From Vibrio jasicida CAIM 1864 = LMG 25398 (GTDB taxonomy: Bacteria; Pseudomonadota; Gammaproteobacteria; Enterobacterales; Vibrionaceae), in the NCBI RefSeq assembly GCF_000400365.1, contig NZ_BAOG01000041.1:124001-188000 (forward strand): a stretch of 64,000 nt of DNA, written 5' to 3'. The translations under genes and the position numbers were made by a program. The notes beneath the pieces are model-generated. The model was not told where the DNA came from, made no database searches, and worked only from the letters and a program-made list of their open reading frames with translations. How positions within the stretch are numbered: the stretch's first letter is position 1; every line of letters starts with the position of its first letter. Positions 8,758 through 18,110 of the stretch are shown piece by piece.

Positions 8758-10482
8758 TTACGTTCTCTCCGTTTTGCTTAGCCACATTTTGTCCATACCC
8801 TCGCCTTTAATCTGCATTGGGTATACGTGCTCGGTTTCATCTACGTTGATGTCGACAAACACCAAACGATCTTTCATATCCAACGCTTTTTGTAGACCCG
8901 CTTCAAGTTGATCTGGCGTTTCAATACGGATACCGACATGGCCATAAGCTTCTGCAATTGCAGCAAAATCAGGAACAGAACTCATGTACGAGTTAGAGTG
9001 ACGACCTTGGTAAATAATGTCTTGCCATTGTTTTACCATGCCTAAGAATCGGTTATTTAGGTTGATGATCTTCACTGGAATGTCGTATTGCATTGCCGTC
9101 GACAATTCTTGAATGTTCATCTGGATACTGCCATCACCAGTGACAACCACCACTTCTTCTTCTGGCATCGCGAATTTCACACCCATACCAGCAGGCAAGC
9201 CGAAGCCCATCGTGCCAAGGCCGCCAGAATTTATCCAACGACGCGGCTTATTAAATGGGTAGTACAACGCGGCAAACATTTGGTGCTGACCTACATCCGA
9301 TGCCACGTAAGCATCACCATTGGTGAGCTTGTGGAGCGTTTCAATCACTTGTTGCGGTTTAATGCGTTCCGGAGAGGTCTCATATGCTAGGCAATCACGT
9401 TCACGCCATACTTGGATGTCTTCCCACCACTTCGCGATGGCTTGCGCATCATTACTGCTGTTTTGCTCATTCAGCAAGCCAACCATGGTCGCTAGTACCT
9501 TATCGGCAGAACCTACGATAGGCAGATCCACTTTGACGTTTTTCGAAATCGAAGACGGGTCAATATCGATGTGCATGATCTTCGCGTTAGGACAGTACTT
9601 TTCTAAGTTATTCGTCGTACGATCATCGAAGCGCACACCAATACCAAAGATTAAGTCGGCTTCATGCATCGCCATATTGGCTTCATAAGTACCGTGCATA
9701 CCTAACATTCCCAACGAGTTCTTATGCGTCCCAGGGAAGGCACCTAAACCCATCAGGGTGCTAACAACGGGCAGATTCAATTCATCGGATAAGGTTTGAA
9801 TGTGCTCATGCGCACCGGAAATCACCGCACCGCCACCAATATAAAGAACCGGTTTCTTCGCCTCTACTAGAGCTTTAAGCGCTTTTTTGATCTGGCCCTT
9901 ATGGCCTGAGGTCGTTGGTTTGTATGAACGCATCGAGATGTTTTCAGGATACTCGTAAGGAAGCTTGATTTGCGGATTCAAAATATCCTTCGGCAAATCA
10001 ATCACAACCGGACCAGGTCGGCCAGTTGTCGAGATATAAAACGCTTTTTTGATCGTCTCAGGAATGTCTTCTGCCTTTTTAACCAAGAAGCTGTGTTTTA
10101 CGACAGGGCGAGATACACCCACAATGTCACACTCTTGGAAGGCGTCATTACCGATAAGATTATTCGGCACGTTACCTGAAATAACGATCATTGGGATCGA
10201 GTCCATGTACGCTGTAGCAATACCCGTGATGGTATTGGTTGCACCAGGACCCGAACATACTAGCACTACGCCCGGTTTACCGGTTGCGCGAGCATAACCA
10301 TCGGCCATGTGAGTCGCAGCTTGCTCGTGTCGTACTAATACGTGTTTAATTTGGTCGGTTTTTGCGTGCAGTGCATCGTAGATATCCAGAACGGATCCAC
10401 CAGGGTAACCAAAGATTTGCTCTACGCTCTCTTCGATCAGAGATTGCACTACCATCTCTGCGCCTGACAACATTGCTGTCAT
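8758..10482 (-). CDS. ilvI: Acetolactate synthase III, large (catalytic) subunit
   Basis: IlvI is the thiamine-diphosphate enzyme condensing two pyruvates (or pyruvate and 2-oxobutyrate) at the entry to valine, leucine and isoleucine synthesis. The start is placed at the ATG giving [21 protein letters not shown] lies about eight bases upstream, and the length becomes 574, equal to E. coli IlvI. An N-terminal pyrimidine-binding domain ([36 protein letters not shown]) and a central FAD-binding domain are visible. The C-terminal TPP motif [18 protein letters not shown] is intact. Confidence 0.97.
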   Translation of the reverse strand: MTAMLSGAEMVVQSLIEESVEQIFGYPGGSVLDIYDALHAKTDQIKHVLVRHEQAATHMADGYARATGKPGVVLVCSGPGATNTITGIATAYMDSIPMIVISGNVPNNLIGNDAFQECDIVGVSRPVVKHSFLVKKAEDIPETIKKAFYISTTGRPGPVVIDLPKDILNPQIKLPYEYPENISMRSYKPTTSGHKGQIKKALKALVEAKKPVLYIGGGAVISGAHEHIQTLSDELNLPVVSTLMGLGAFPGTHKNSLGMLGMHGTYEANMAMHEADLIFGIGVRFDDRTTNNLEKYCPNAKIMHIDIDPSSISKNVKVDLPIVGSADKVLATMVGLLNEQNSSNDAQAIAKWWEDIQVWRERDCLAYETSPERIKPQQVIETLHKLTNGDAYVASDVGQHQMFAALYYPFNKPRRWINSGGLGTMGFGLPAGMGVKFAMPEEEVVVVTGDGSIQMNIQELSTAMQYDIPVKIINLNNRFLGMVKQWQDIIYQGRHSNSYMSSVPDFAAIAEAYGHVGIRIETPDQLEAGLQKALDMKDRLVFVDINVDETEHVYPMQIKGEGMDKMWLSKTERT

Positions 10483-10930
10483 AATTGCTCTCCTTACCAG
10501 TTTTCCTCTCCGTAAGGCCAACGGATTGGGCTGGTTTTACATAGTCTAGGTCTTATTCGTAGCCTAATAGAAATACTTCCACTTTTTCAGCTATGTCCTG
10601 CGCTTGTCATAACAAAACGCAAGGTAACACAACAAATGTAACGTTTTATTATCAACGGGTCTAATGAGAGTTGAGTCAAAATTTAAACAAGATGCTATAA
10701 ATCAGAACAAAACTAGGATTAGGCACTAACCAATAAACACAAATTGGAATCAAGACCATGCTCAAGGCGGAAATAAAGTGAATAATTTCACCAAAAATCA
10801 CCAAAAAGAACAATTTCTCCTTCAAGAAGGGGATTAATAAGTGTGAAATACGGGCACAAAAAAATCCCCAACGGCATAATCAAGCCAGCTGGGGATTTTT
10901 TCATCAATCTGAAATCTAAGTCAGCTTAAG
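10483..10930. other. 448-base region upstream of ilvI
   Basis: No gene, and no leucine- or valine-rich leader peptide, was found here. The right edge contains the terminator of the acyl-CoA ligase gene. The A+T-rich remainder presumably holds the ilvI promoter; in enterobacteria ilvIH is controlled by Lrp, but no individual Lrp site could be assigned by eye. Confidence 0.5.
10859..10903 (-). terminator. Terminator of the acyl-CoA ligase gene
   Basis: AATCCCCA and TGGGGATT enclose a 19-base loop and are followed on the minus strand by a T tract. It is 30 bases past the ligase stop codon. Confidence 0.75.
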
Positions 10931-12739
10931 TTACTTTTTATCTGACTTTTCGTTGTACATTTCTTCAATTTCATCTTGGTATTTATCGTTAATCACTTTA
11001 CGACGCAATTTCTGAGTCGGTGTTAATTCACCTTCATCCATCGAGAAAGCTTTTGGTAACAGTTTGAATTTCTTAACTTGCTCAAACTTCGCTAGCTCTT
11101 TTTGTAGGTCGTTTACGCGCTTCTCTAACATTTCTACCACTTGGTGGTGTTTGATCAACTCAACGCGGTCGTGATATTTGATGTTCAGTTCTTTTGCGTA
11201 CTCTTCTAGCGAGTCGTAACACGGTACGATCAGCGCAGATACAAACTTACGTGTATCGGCAATCACAGCAATCTGCTCAATAAAGTGGTCTTTACCGATC
11301 GCACCTTCAACAACCTGAGGCGCAATGTACTTACCATTTGAGGTCTTCATCAGCTCTTTAATACGGTCAGTAATGAACAAGTTGCCATTTTCATCAATGT
11401 AACCTGCATCGCCCGTTTTCAAGAAACCATGTTCGTCGAAAGTCTTCTCGGTTTCTTCTGGCATTTTGTAGTAACCACGCATCACCATTGGACCACGCAC
11501 TAAGATCTCGTTGTTTTCACCGATCTTAACTTGTGCGCCAGGCATTGCCATACCGATAGAGTCAGGACTAAAGCATTGGTCATCCCAACAAGAAACTGTT
11601 GCTGTTGTTTCTGTCATGCCGTAGCCAAGCTTTACGTTGATACCGATTGCGTGAAAGAAGCGACCAATCGTCTCATCCAACTTCGCACCGCCACATGGCA
11701 TGAAGTTGATGCGGCCACCCAGCAATGCACGTAGCTTACTCAGAACCAGTTTATCCGCCAGAGCGTAGGACTTACGCAGCATCAACGATGGCTTGCGATT
11801 TTCTTGATGACATGCCGCCATCTTCGCGCCCATGTTAACTGCCCACGTGAACATCACTTTACGGTGGATTGGAGCACGGGATACTTTCTCATGGATAGCA
11901 GAGAAAATTTTCTCATAGAAACGAGGTACCGCACTCATAACGGTAGGGCGCACTTCGCTTAGTGCATCACGCACTTGCATGGTGTCTTGTAGGTAGCAGT
12001 TAGTCGCGCCTTTGTAGAGCACATAGAACGTCCAAGCTCGCTCAAATACATGTGATAGCGGAAGGAAACACAAAGACACATCATCTTCCGTCAAACTTAA
12101 ACGCTCATCGTGGCCTTCAAGCTGAGCCGAAATGTTAGCGTAATCCAACATTACGCCTTTTGGCTGTCCCGTGGTACCAGAGGTATAAATCAATGTAAGA
12201 AGATCTTCTTCTTGCGCCTGCTCTAAACGAGAAGTTAATTCGCTCTGATGACTATCGTCACCTTTAGCGATGAAATCATCCCACGTCATTGCAAACGTAT
12301 GTTCGCCAAGTTCAATGTCATTCGACATCGCAACAATCAGTTCTAGCTGCTGACATTCGCCAAAGATGCTGACGGCTGCGTCAAATTGAGGCTGCTCACC
12401 GACAAACAGTACTTTTACGTCTGCATTGTCGATGATGTAAGCAGACTGCGCAGCTGTGTTGGTTGGGTAGATAGGTACGGTTACGCCACGCAATTGCAGC
12501 GCTGCAAAATCAGCGATGGTCCATTGCGGCATATTGTTCGAGAAGATACCGATCTTATCTTGAACGCCCAATCCTTGAGCCAAAAGTGCAAGTGACAAAG
12601 CATCTACTTGCTGCCCAAACTGCTCCCAAGTAATACCCTGCCATGCATCACCCACTTTATGTTTGAGTGCAACACGAGTACCACCTTTCGCAATTTGTTC
12701 ACGAATACGTTTAACGATATGAAAATCTAACTTGGCCAT
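10931..12739 (-). CDS. Long-chain fatty acid--CoA ligase (AMP-forming)
   Basis: A 602-residue acyl-activating enzyme that joins a long-chain fatty acid to CoA with ATP hydrolysis to AMP. The P-loop-like AMP signature [15 protein letters not shown] is intact, as are [23 protein letters not shown] and the hinge segment [25 protein letters not shown]. Length and layout match the FAA1/FadD15-type ligases more than classical FadD, so no symbol is given. It is flanked by its own terminator and a separate upstream region, and is probably monocistronic. The true acyl substrate is not determined by sequence. Confidence 0.92.
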   Translation of the reverse strand: MAKLDFHIVKRIREQIAKGGTRVALKHKVGDAWQGITWEQFGQQVDALSLALLAQGLGVQDKIGIFSNNMPQWTIADFAALQLRGVTVPIYPTNTAAQSAYIIDNADVKVLFVGEQPQFDAAVSIFGECQQLELIVAMSNDIELGEHTFAMTWDDFIAKGDDSHQSELTSRLEQAQEEDLLTLIYTSGTTGQPKGVMLDYANISAQLEGHDERLSLTEDDVSLCFLPLSHVFERAWTFYVLYKGATNCYLQDTMQVRDALSEVRPTVMSAVPRFYEKIFSAIHEKVSRAPIHRKVMFTWAVNMGAKMAACHQENRKPSLMLRKSYALADKLVLSKLRALLGGRINFMPCGGAKLDETIGRFFHAIGINVKLGYGMTETTATVSCWDDQCFSPDSIGMAMPGAQVKIGENNEILVRGPMVMRGYYKMPEETEKTFDEHGFLKTGDAGYIDENGNLFITDRIKELMKTSNGKYIAPQVVEGAIGKDHFIEQIAVIADTRKFVSALIVPCYDSLEEYAKELNIKYHDRVELIKHHQVVEMLEKRVNDLQKELAKFEQVKKFKLLPKAFSMDEGELTPTQKLRRKVINDKYQDEIEEMYNEKSDKK

Positions 12740-12938
12740 TCTCTACATTACCTTTTGGCTTACAGGCGTAAGCTATTTGAGCGCACAAGTGTAACCTCGA
12801 CGCCTAAAAACGCAACTGACCATTATCAAACTTATCATTATTAAGAGAGCACTATCACTAATGAGAGCATAGCAGGTCTTTAACTGTTGAAGGTTTAATC
12901 AACTTAAGTCGCTGTTTCGGTTATTAATTAGCAGAAAT

Positions 12939-12972
12939 AAAAAGACCCCGAGAGACAGAGTACTCTCGGGGC
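12939..12972 (-). terminator. Terminator of leuO
   Basis: CCCCGAGAG and CTCTCGGGG (12947-12970) form a 9-bp GC-rich stem followed on the minus strand by TCTTTTTATT. A second, smaller hairpin GTCTGAC/GTCAGAC (13007-13026) sits between it and the leuO stop. Confidence 0.85.
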
Positions 12973-13032
12973 CAAGGAATTGTAAAAATTGATGATTACA
13001 AATCCAGTCTGACCAGTTAGTCAGACGATAAA

Positions 13033-13998
13033 TTAAGCTTGTTTAAGCGCAACCACTTCACCACAAGTGATCATTAGCTGGTCGCGTAGCCAGATGTGGC
13101 CTTTGTCTTTCTCGCTTGATTCATGCCAGCTTAGGTAACCGCTGATTTCTTTGTTTTCAAACGGGAAATCTAGGATTTGTAGTTGATCGCTGTTTACTGC
13201 GTTTTCAGCCATCCAACGTGGTGCAATCGTAACAAGTTCAGATTGGCTTACTACGTATAGCAGGTTGCTTAGGCTTGAACCTTCGTACGCAGCTTGGCAG
13301 TCAAGCTCACGGTACGCTTGCTCAGAGAAACTACGTTGACCATGTACACGTGAAAGTTTCGCGTGTTTTTCGTTGATCAGTTGCTCAGCGGATACGCCAC
13401 CTTGAATACGAGGGTGCGTCTTAGATGCAATCACAACTAACTCATCTTTGAAGATTTCAGTGCTTGAGAAACCTTGGTCATCGAAACGTGCGTAGTCGAT
13501 GACGAAGTCGATTTCTTGGTAGCGCATGCGTTCAGATAGAAGACGATCAAATTCCGCATCTAGGTGAAGCTGTACGCTTGGCGCTTGCTCGTTGACGTTC
13601 GCCATAATGCGAGGTGCAAAACGCATGTCACATGGGCTACAAATCGCTAGCTTAAATAGACGAGTTGAAGACTCTGGCTGGAATACTGAGCTTGGTAGTT
13701 CATTACGGATAAGTTGCAGTGCTTGGCGGATTGGACCAAACAGTTGACGGGCACGTTGAGTCGGCTGAATACCGCGACCCTGACGCATAAATAGCTCATC
13801 GTTGAACATCACTTTTAGACGTGCAACCGCATTACTTACTGCTGGTTGTGACATGCCTAGGTTGTGCGCTGCACGAGTAATGTTTTGCTCTTGCATCACA
13901 GCATCAAATACGGTCAATAGGTTTAAATCTACACCACGCAATGTGCTTTCCATACGGTAGCTAGCAATTGCGCTCATCGCGTCTTTTTTATCTAACAT
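13033..13998 (-). CDS. leuO: LysR-family regulator LeuO
   Basis: LeuO is a LysR-type regulator that often counteracts H-NS; in V. parahaemolyticus it is known as CalR and affects type III secretion. The start is placed at MLDKKDAMSAIASYRME because AGAGG precedes it by eight bases; the 25 codons upstream are treated as non-coding. This gives 321 residues. The winged helix is at about 24-83 (NITRAAHNLGMSQPAVSNAV), and the LysR substrate-binding domain fills the rest. In enterobacteria leuO sits directly beside leuABCD; here about 4 kb of other genes lie between. The long A+T-rich region upstream fits the known nucleoid-protein control of leuO. Confidence 0.93.
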   Translation of the reverse strand: MLDKKDAMSAIASYRMESTLRGVDLNLLTVFDAVMQEQNITRAAHNLGMSQPAVSNAVARLKVMFNDELFMRQGRGIQPTQRARQLFGPIRQALQLIRNELPSSVFQPESSTRLFKLAICSPCDMRFAPRIMANVNEQAPSVQLHLDAEFDRLLSERMRYQEIDFVIDYARFDDQGFSSTEIFKDELVVIASKTHPRIQGGVSAEQLINEKHAKLSRVHGQRSFSEQAYRELDCQAAYEGSSLSNLLYVVSQSELVTIAPRWMAENAVNSDQLQILDFPFENKEISGYLSWHESSEKDKGHIWLRDQLMITCGEVVALKQA

Positions 13999-14528
13999 TG
14001 AGTGCGCCTCTTTGTAATCGTCAATTTGGTTCAATGAATTCTTAACGAATAGAATCTCTGTGCGCACAAACAACCGTGGCTGGATTCAGATCATTTTCAG
14101 GAATAGAACACCGAATTTGTATTATATTTATCGTCCGGATATTTCCGGCTTGAACTGTACTATCAACTAATCAATCAAGGTTTCGCAACTAGATTGATAT
14201 TTAATCATTAAATTTTAGCCAATTAGGTATTTAACCTTTAATTATCATAACCTTAAGAAAAACATAAAAAAGTATAAAACGACTAAATCAGAGATTTCTG
14301 ACAACCTATTTAGCACGTTAATGACATTCTACAAGGCTCACACAACTCATTTGCCCAGCTTATTCTTTGCAGTTCACTTCAAAAACCAGCGTCAATACTT
14401 TGGTTCACAAAGTGCACAAATCAGTTAAAGAGGCAGCAAAATCACAGTGAATAGAAATGATATTGAGGGCATAAAAATTCAGCAGCTTCGCAAAGAAACT
14501 GCTGTTATTGAAAAGACAAATGAATGGG
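13999..14528. other. 530-base A+T-rich region upstream of leuO
   Basis: No gene is seen. The stretch is strongly A+T rich between about 14200 and 14300, typical of H-NS-bound promoters. It contains two small inverted repeats, CCGGA-TATT-TCCGG (14135-14148) and TCAGA-GATT-TCTGA (14288-14301). Which sequence is the promoter cannot be fixed by eye. Confidence 0.5.
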
Positions 14529-15575
14529 TTATATATTGGAGACGTAGCTAGGAAAATCAACTTGCTCCCACAGCTCTTCAGAGAGCTTCTCTGGTGTGTC
14601 CCACGCACCTTGCAAGACCCATGATGCGATGGCTTTCGCTACATCTGGGTATTTGACGCTTTCAGCTTGCTGCTCTTTCAACCACTGACGAACAATTGAA
14701 ATATCCAGACTCTCCATCGATGTAGCTAGCCCAAGATCTTCTAACGTTGCAACATTGCTCTGCTGTTCAAATTGTCCAGCGAGTGGCTTGAGCAAAAGTT
14801 TTTTGCCCAATGACAACGCCTCCGATGGCAATTCAAACCCACCATTGGCAATCACACCACTGCAACGTTGAAGGTGATGCTGGAAGTTGGTGTGGCACAG
14901 CGGTCTCAGCTCGATATTCTCAATCCGCTCACACTCAATCACGTTAGGGTGATAGCAAACAAACGTCTGTTGGTTAAAATGAAACAGCAAATCACTGATG
15001 TCTTCTATCGATTCGAATGGCAAATACACTAAAACAAAGTCGTCGTTATCCATGGTGTTTTCTAACGTATGCACAATCGGAGGTAATATCGGTTGGTCGA
15101 AATGATACCAATGCAACCCTAAATGATGCTGCGAAGGAGCGAAATGCTCAATGACAGACTTATCGAACCAACTCGCGCCTTTCAGTGGTACTGGATAACG
15201 AAACGCATTTTGGTGACTGATGCCAATGCATGGTTTGTTTTGCTTACGAGCCGCCCAAGCTGAAACAGGCTCAAAATCATTGATAACCAAGTCATAGCGA
15301 GACAAATCCAGTTGCTGAACTTCTTTGAAAAACTGAATCAGATTGTTGCTCAATGCCGTTTTGGCGTAATTTACCGAGCCTTTCTCTGTGATAAAAGTAA
15401 AACCTCGACACGTCTGATAATCACCGAACGCTTCCATCGAGAAATATTTCTCAGGCTCACGACCTGAAAATAGAAAATCAACCTGAACTTCATGCGCTTT
15501 AAATGCCTCACTCATCGCTCTCGCTCGAGCAATGTGACCATTTCCCGTTCCTTGAACACCGTACAGGATTTTCAT
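14529..15575 (-). CDS. Glycosyltransferase, MJ1255/VC2487 family
   Basis: A 348-residue GT-B-like protein of the MJ1255/VC2487 family, whose acceptor and donor are unknown. The N-terminus MKILYGVQGTGNGHIARARA carries the glycine-rich loop with GHIARA seen in UDP-sugar transferases of the MurG/GT28 type. The C-terminal domain has CSGVIANGGFELPSEALSLGKKLLL, resembling the nucleotide-sugar binding region. The gene begins three bases past the PAP2 gene's stop, with GGAGG inside the end of that gene, so the two are co-translated. Pairing with a lipid-phosphate phosphatase suggests action on a membrane lipid-linked acceptor; that is inference. Confidence 0.85.
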   Translation of the reverse strand: MKILYGVQGTGNGHIARARAMSEAFKAHEVQVDFLFSGREPEKYFSMEAFGDYQTCRGFTFITEKGSVNYAKTALSNNLIQFFKEVQQLDLSRYDLVINDFEPVSAWAARKQNKPCIGISHQNAFRYPVPLKGASWFDKSVIEHFAPSQHHLGLHWYHFDQPILPPIVHTLENTMDNDDFVLVYLPFESIEDISDLLFHFNQQTFVCYHPNVIECERIENIELRPLCHTNFQHHLQRCSGVIANGGFELPSEALSLGKKLLLKPLAGQFEQQSNVATLEDLGLATSMESLDISIVRQWLKEQQAESVKYPDVAKAIASWVLQGAWDTPEKLSEELWEQVDFPSYVSNI

Positions 15576-15578
15576 TCA

Positions 15579-16127
15579 TTAGCCTCCTACTATGGCCAAA
15601 GCAATAGAACCACAAAGGCCGCCTAACAAAGCGCCAATGATGATGTCAGTGAAAAAATGCACCCCGAGCAAAACGCGCGACGTGCCAATTAAGCTCGCCC
15701 ACACAAAGGCGAAAGTTCCAAGCTCTGGGTAAAAATGATTGATGATGGTCGCCATCACAAAACCAGCAGCCGTGTGTCCAGAAGGTAAGCTGTAGCGATC
15801 TGAAGGGGTAATAAAAGCAGGAAGCATTGCGCTCAGTTCTTCGGGCCGACGTCGTTTAAAGCTGTTCTTTAACGTCCAATAAATCGGGAGTTCGATAGCA
15901 AATGCAATCAGACCAGCGAGTAAAAACCACTGCCCTTGCTGTTGATCTAAAAACCAGGCTAATAAGCCAAGCACAACATAAAGGTGCCCATCTCCGCTGT
16001 GTGAGACCCCTTTACTGATGTTGGCGACCTGTTGATTAAAACGGTGCTGTAAGCACACACTAGAAAACGCCAAATCGAACTTAGCGATAGTGGCGATTGG
16101 CTGTGAAATTGTCTCTAAAGCTCGCAT
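15579..16127 (-). CDS. PAP2-family membrane phosphatase
   Basis: A 182-residue integral membrane phosphatase of the PAP2 family. All three catalytic motifs are present: K-x6-RP at residues 87-95, PSGH at 115-118, and SR-x5-H-x3-D at 150-161. Hydrophobic segments at about 49-60, 68-84, 120-132, 138-150 and 160-180 give a multi-pass membrane topology. Relatives dephosphorylate undecaprenyl pyrophosphate, phosphatidic acid or phosphatidylglycerophosphate. The linked glycosyltransferase downstream points to lipid-linked sugar metabolism, but the substrate is open. Confidence 0.88.
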   Translation of the reverse strand: MRALETISQPIATIAKFDLAFSSVCLQHRFNQQVANISKGVSHSGDGHLYVVLGLLAWFLDQQQGQWFLLAGLIAFAIELPIYWTLKNSFKRRRPEELSAMLPAFITPSDRYSLPSGHTAAGFVMATIINHFYPELGTFAFVWASLIGTSRVLLGVHFFTDIIIGALLGGLCGSIALAIVGG

Positions 16128-16263
16128 GTTACTTCCCTTTACTTTGACAATACCTTTGTATGAAAAGTAGGTGCTGAAAGTGACAGCTACATGACGAGAA
16201 TTTGGACAATTGATGACAAATGATGTTTCAGAGAGAGAGGGGAAAAGCCTGAAGAGGCATAGG

Positions 16264-16294
16264 CTTCAGTGACACAATATTGGTATCACTGAAG
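16264..16294. repeat. 9-bp inverted repeat downstream of the SH3 lipoprotein gene
   Basis: CTTCAGTGA (16264-16272) and TCACTGAAG (16286-16294) enclose a 13-base loop. No T tract follows, so it is a weak terminator candidate for the minus-strand gene. Confidence 0.4.
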
Positions 16295-16318
16295 ATTCAA
16301 AATGGTAGGCGTTGCGAA

Positions 16319-17110
16319 TTACGATCGATCCGAGCTCTCAGCTGGCGCATCGATATACCAGATTTTTCTCTGCTTGCGACAGGCTCGAAGCGAGCCTGTG
16401 GTGATATTGCCATTTTTGGTCAGTTCGTAACTGAGATCACGACAGGTGTAACTACCGAACAACTCGTTATCTTTTGGCTTATCTACCGATGAAGTTTCTT
16501 CACTTAACAGAGGGTTAGGTTTGATAGAAAGAATATCGCGATTCACGACATTGCTGCGAGCATAGTCTTTATGGACATAACCTCTGATCAGGCCTTTTTG
16601 TTCAACCAACAACCAAGGTTCTCCTTCCACTTTGGCAATCGCGTTAAACACTTCACCTTTTGTTAGCTCCCCCAACTTCTCTCCATCTAAGCTAGGATTA
16701 GATCGCAAGTTAAGTGTGGTTTTCGAACGATAAGAGACATCCATAAACTCTAACGTTTTTGATGTGTCCACACCCTCAACGACGGGACGGCTGACTTCAG
16801 CCTCTTTCCATTGATTTGGCTGAACACGAATCTTCCACCATGTGTAAGTGTCCGGGTCTTTACCTTTAAACTTATCGCGGTTATCTGATTCCAATGCCAC
16901 CAGCATTTGATTTAAAAAGGACTCGCGTCCATCTTCACTTAAATACTGATCCATTTGATGATTAATCACCATGACACTTTGGGCATGATCATTTCTCATC
17001 ACAGAAGAAGCCGTTGCTTCAGCCGATCCAAACTGAAGCAGCTGACAGCCAGACAGAGAAAGTACCGCTATCGCCAGTGTCGAACGTCCGAGTTGTTTCG
17101 CGAAATCCAT
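16319..17110 (-). CDS. SH3-domain lipoprotein
   Basis: A 263-residue predicted lipoprotein of unknown function. The signal peptide ends in the lipobox LSGC, with Cys22 as the lipidated residue. A bacterial SH3-like segment lies at about 126-180 (LNLRSNPSLDGEKLGEL, EPWLLVEQKGLIRGYVHKDY), a fold that often contacts peptidoglycan. The C-terminal quarter has two Cys (YTCRDLSYEL, LRACRKQRK) that could form a disulfide. The start is taken at ATG 17108-17110, with GAGG four bases upstream. No clear partner gene is next to it. Confidence 0.82.
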   Translation of the reverse strand: MDFAKQLGRSTLAIAVLSLSGCQLLQFGSAEATASSVMRNDHAQSVMVINHQMDQYLSEDGRESFLNQMLVALESDNRDKFKGKDPDTYTWWKIRVQPNQWKEAEVSRPVVEGVDTSKTLEFMDVSYRSKTTLNLRSNPSLDGEKLGELTKGEVFNAIAKVEGEPWLLVEQKGLIRGYVHKDYARSNVVNRDILSIKPNPLLSEETSSVDKPKDNELFGSYTCRDLSYELTKNGNITTGSLRACRKQRKIWYIDAPAESSDRS

Positions 17111-17309
17111 CAATCCTCAACCTATTTGCTTGTAAAATCCATCCATGCAACCGCTCTACTATAAAACGCTCTAATGGAATTAGGCTAATCAATTAACCCC
17201 TTTGTGTGATAGCTCGCAAAGCGTGCGGTATAAAACTTCTCTCTCTATTACTCTTCTCATGATTAAGACTTGCTCGAATACAATTTTCCACGCACTAATA
17301 AGTGTGCAA

Positions 17310-17341
17310 AAAAAAAGCGGCTACCAAAGTAACCGCTTTTC
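17310..17341 (-). terminator. Terminator of the 60-residue small gene
   Basis: Arms AAAAGCGG and CCGCTTTT flank a roughly 12-base loop (about 17314-17340). Read on the minus strand they are followed by a run of T. The structure begins eight bases past the stop codon of the small gene. Confidence 0.8.
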
Positions 17342-17347
17342 GACTCG

Positions 17348-17530
17348 TTAATGGTTGGTTGAAGTTCGACTCCAAACCTCCGTAGACCAAGTATTGTTGC
17401 TTCTCTCTCTTTGGACAATACCTTTGCTATCATAACTATCGATTTGTCGCTGCCATACTGAGTGGAAGGATAGTGGATAAAGAACCAAAGCACTACTGAT
17501 CGCCAATGCAACTCGGGATTTATAAAACAT
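17348..17530 (-). CDS. Small hypothetical protein with signal-like N-terminus
   Basis: A 60-residue frame beginning MFYKSRVALAISSALVLYPL, a short positive N-region plus hydrophobic core like a signal peptide or single membrane anchor. A polar tail rich in Ser, Arg and Thr follows. AAGGA lies about nine bases ahead of the ATG, and a strong terminator follows the stop immediately; both support a genuine transcript. I do not recognise a family. It sits between the SH3 lipoprotein gene and the leu leader, on the strand opposite leuA. Confidence 0.6.
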   Translation of the reverse strand: MFYKSRVALAISSALVLYPLSFHSVWQRQIDSYDSKGIVQRERSNNTWSTEVWSRTSTNH

Positions 17531-17853
17531 AACTCACCATCCTTGATTAATTTGCCCTCCATTTTAAATATCTCTCCGCCAGTCGTAATGCATTCACCTA
17601 ACTAATAACAAGAACTCGATCGAAAAGAACTAAGAAATATTACGTAACTAAAACTCAGTAAAACAAACGGTTACATTTAGTATCAAAGCGCAATAAACAC
17701 CTGCATTTAAAGCTATTATGAGACTAAAAAGTCGCACCCTCTGAGCAAAATAAAAACGATTCACGCTGCGAATAGCCGCCAACGCTTGAGTCCTCCTAAA
17801 AGCCATTAACAGAAATCCACTCATCCGATATGAATAAAAAATCGACTTTAGGG
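17531..17853. other. Intergenic region between the small gene and the leu promoter
   Basis: No gene is seen. The stretch is A+T rich, holds divergent promoters (the small gene to the left, leu to the right), and shows no clear repeat. Confidence 0.5.
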
Positions 17854-17883
17854 TTGACGTGTTCCATTGAGTGCGGTACTAAT
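17854..17883 (+). promoter_or_regulatory. leu operon promoter
   Basis: TTGACG (17854-17859) matches a -35 element. With a 17-18 base spacer, TACTAAT (17877-17883) serves as -10. Transcription would begin about 30 bases ahead of the leader peptide. Confidence 0.65.
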
Positions 17884-17917
17884 TTGTTAACTTAATTTTG
17901 TGGAATGCTTAACAACT

Positions 17918-17980
17918 ATGTCAGCACGTTTTTCTATCCTGCTTAGCCTCCTCCTGATCGTGACCAATTCGCGCGGGTAG
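17918..17980 (+). CDS. leuL: leu operon leader peptide
   Basis: A 20-codon frame, ATG to TAG, encodes M-S-A-R-F-S-I-L-L-S-L-L-L-I-V-T-N-S-R-G. Five of six consecutive positions 8-13 are Leu (codons CTG CTT AGC CTC CTC CTG). It lies downstream of a good promoter and upstream of an attenuator hairpin and leuA. That is the standard arrangement for ribosome-mediated attenuation by charged leucyl-tRNA. The ribosome binding site is weak (GGA at 17902-17904). Confidence 0.85.
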   Translation: MSARFSILLSLLLIVTNSRG

Positions 17981-18044
17981 GCTGTGGAAGAAAAATAACC
18001 ACACCAATTTCTAAGAAACCCGCATGCAAATGCGGGTTTTTTTA
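17945..18044 (+). promoter_or_regulatory. leu transcription attenuator
   Basis: The terminator is AACCCGCAT (18017-18025), loop GCAA, ATGCGGGTT (18030-18038), then a T run to 18043. The competing antiterminator pairs GCGGGT (17973-17978, overlapping the end of leuL) with ACCCGC (18018-18023). An upstream pairing AGCCT (17945-17949) with AGGCT (17979-17983) would sequester that antiterminator arm. A ribosome stalled at the Leu codons would block this early pairing and favour read-through into leuA. Confidence 0.88.
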
Positions 18045-18110
18045 TATCTAAATACCGGAAGTAAACGATTAAATTGCACGAAAAGTGCAGAAATCATGAA
18101 GGAAGCAAAC

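Noticed and set aside
10859..10903. Attenuator for ilvIH
   Set aside because: The hairpin is close behind the acyl-CoA ligase stop codon and about 380 bases ahead of ilvI, with no leader peptide or competing arm between, so it is that gene's terminator.
13999..14073. 25-codon N-terminal extension of LeuO
   Set aside because: It would need a TTG start without a ribosome binding site, while the ATG at 13998 has AGAGG at good spacing and fits the family length.
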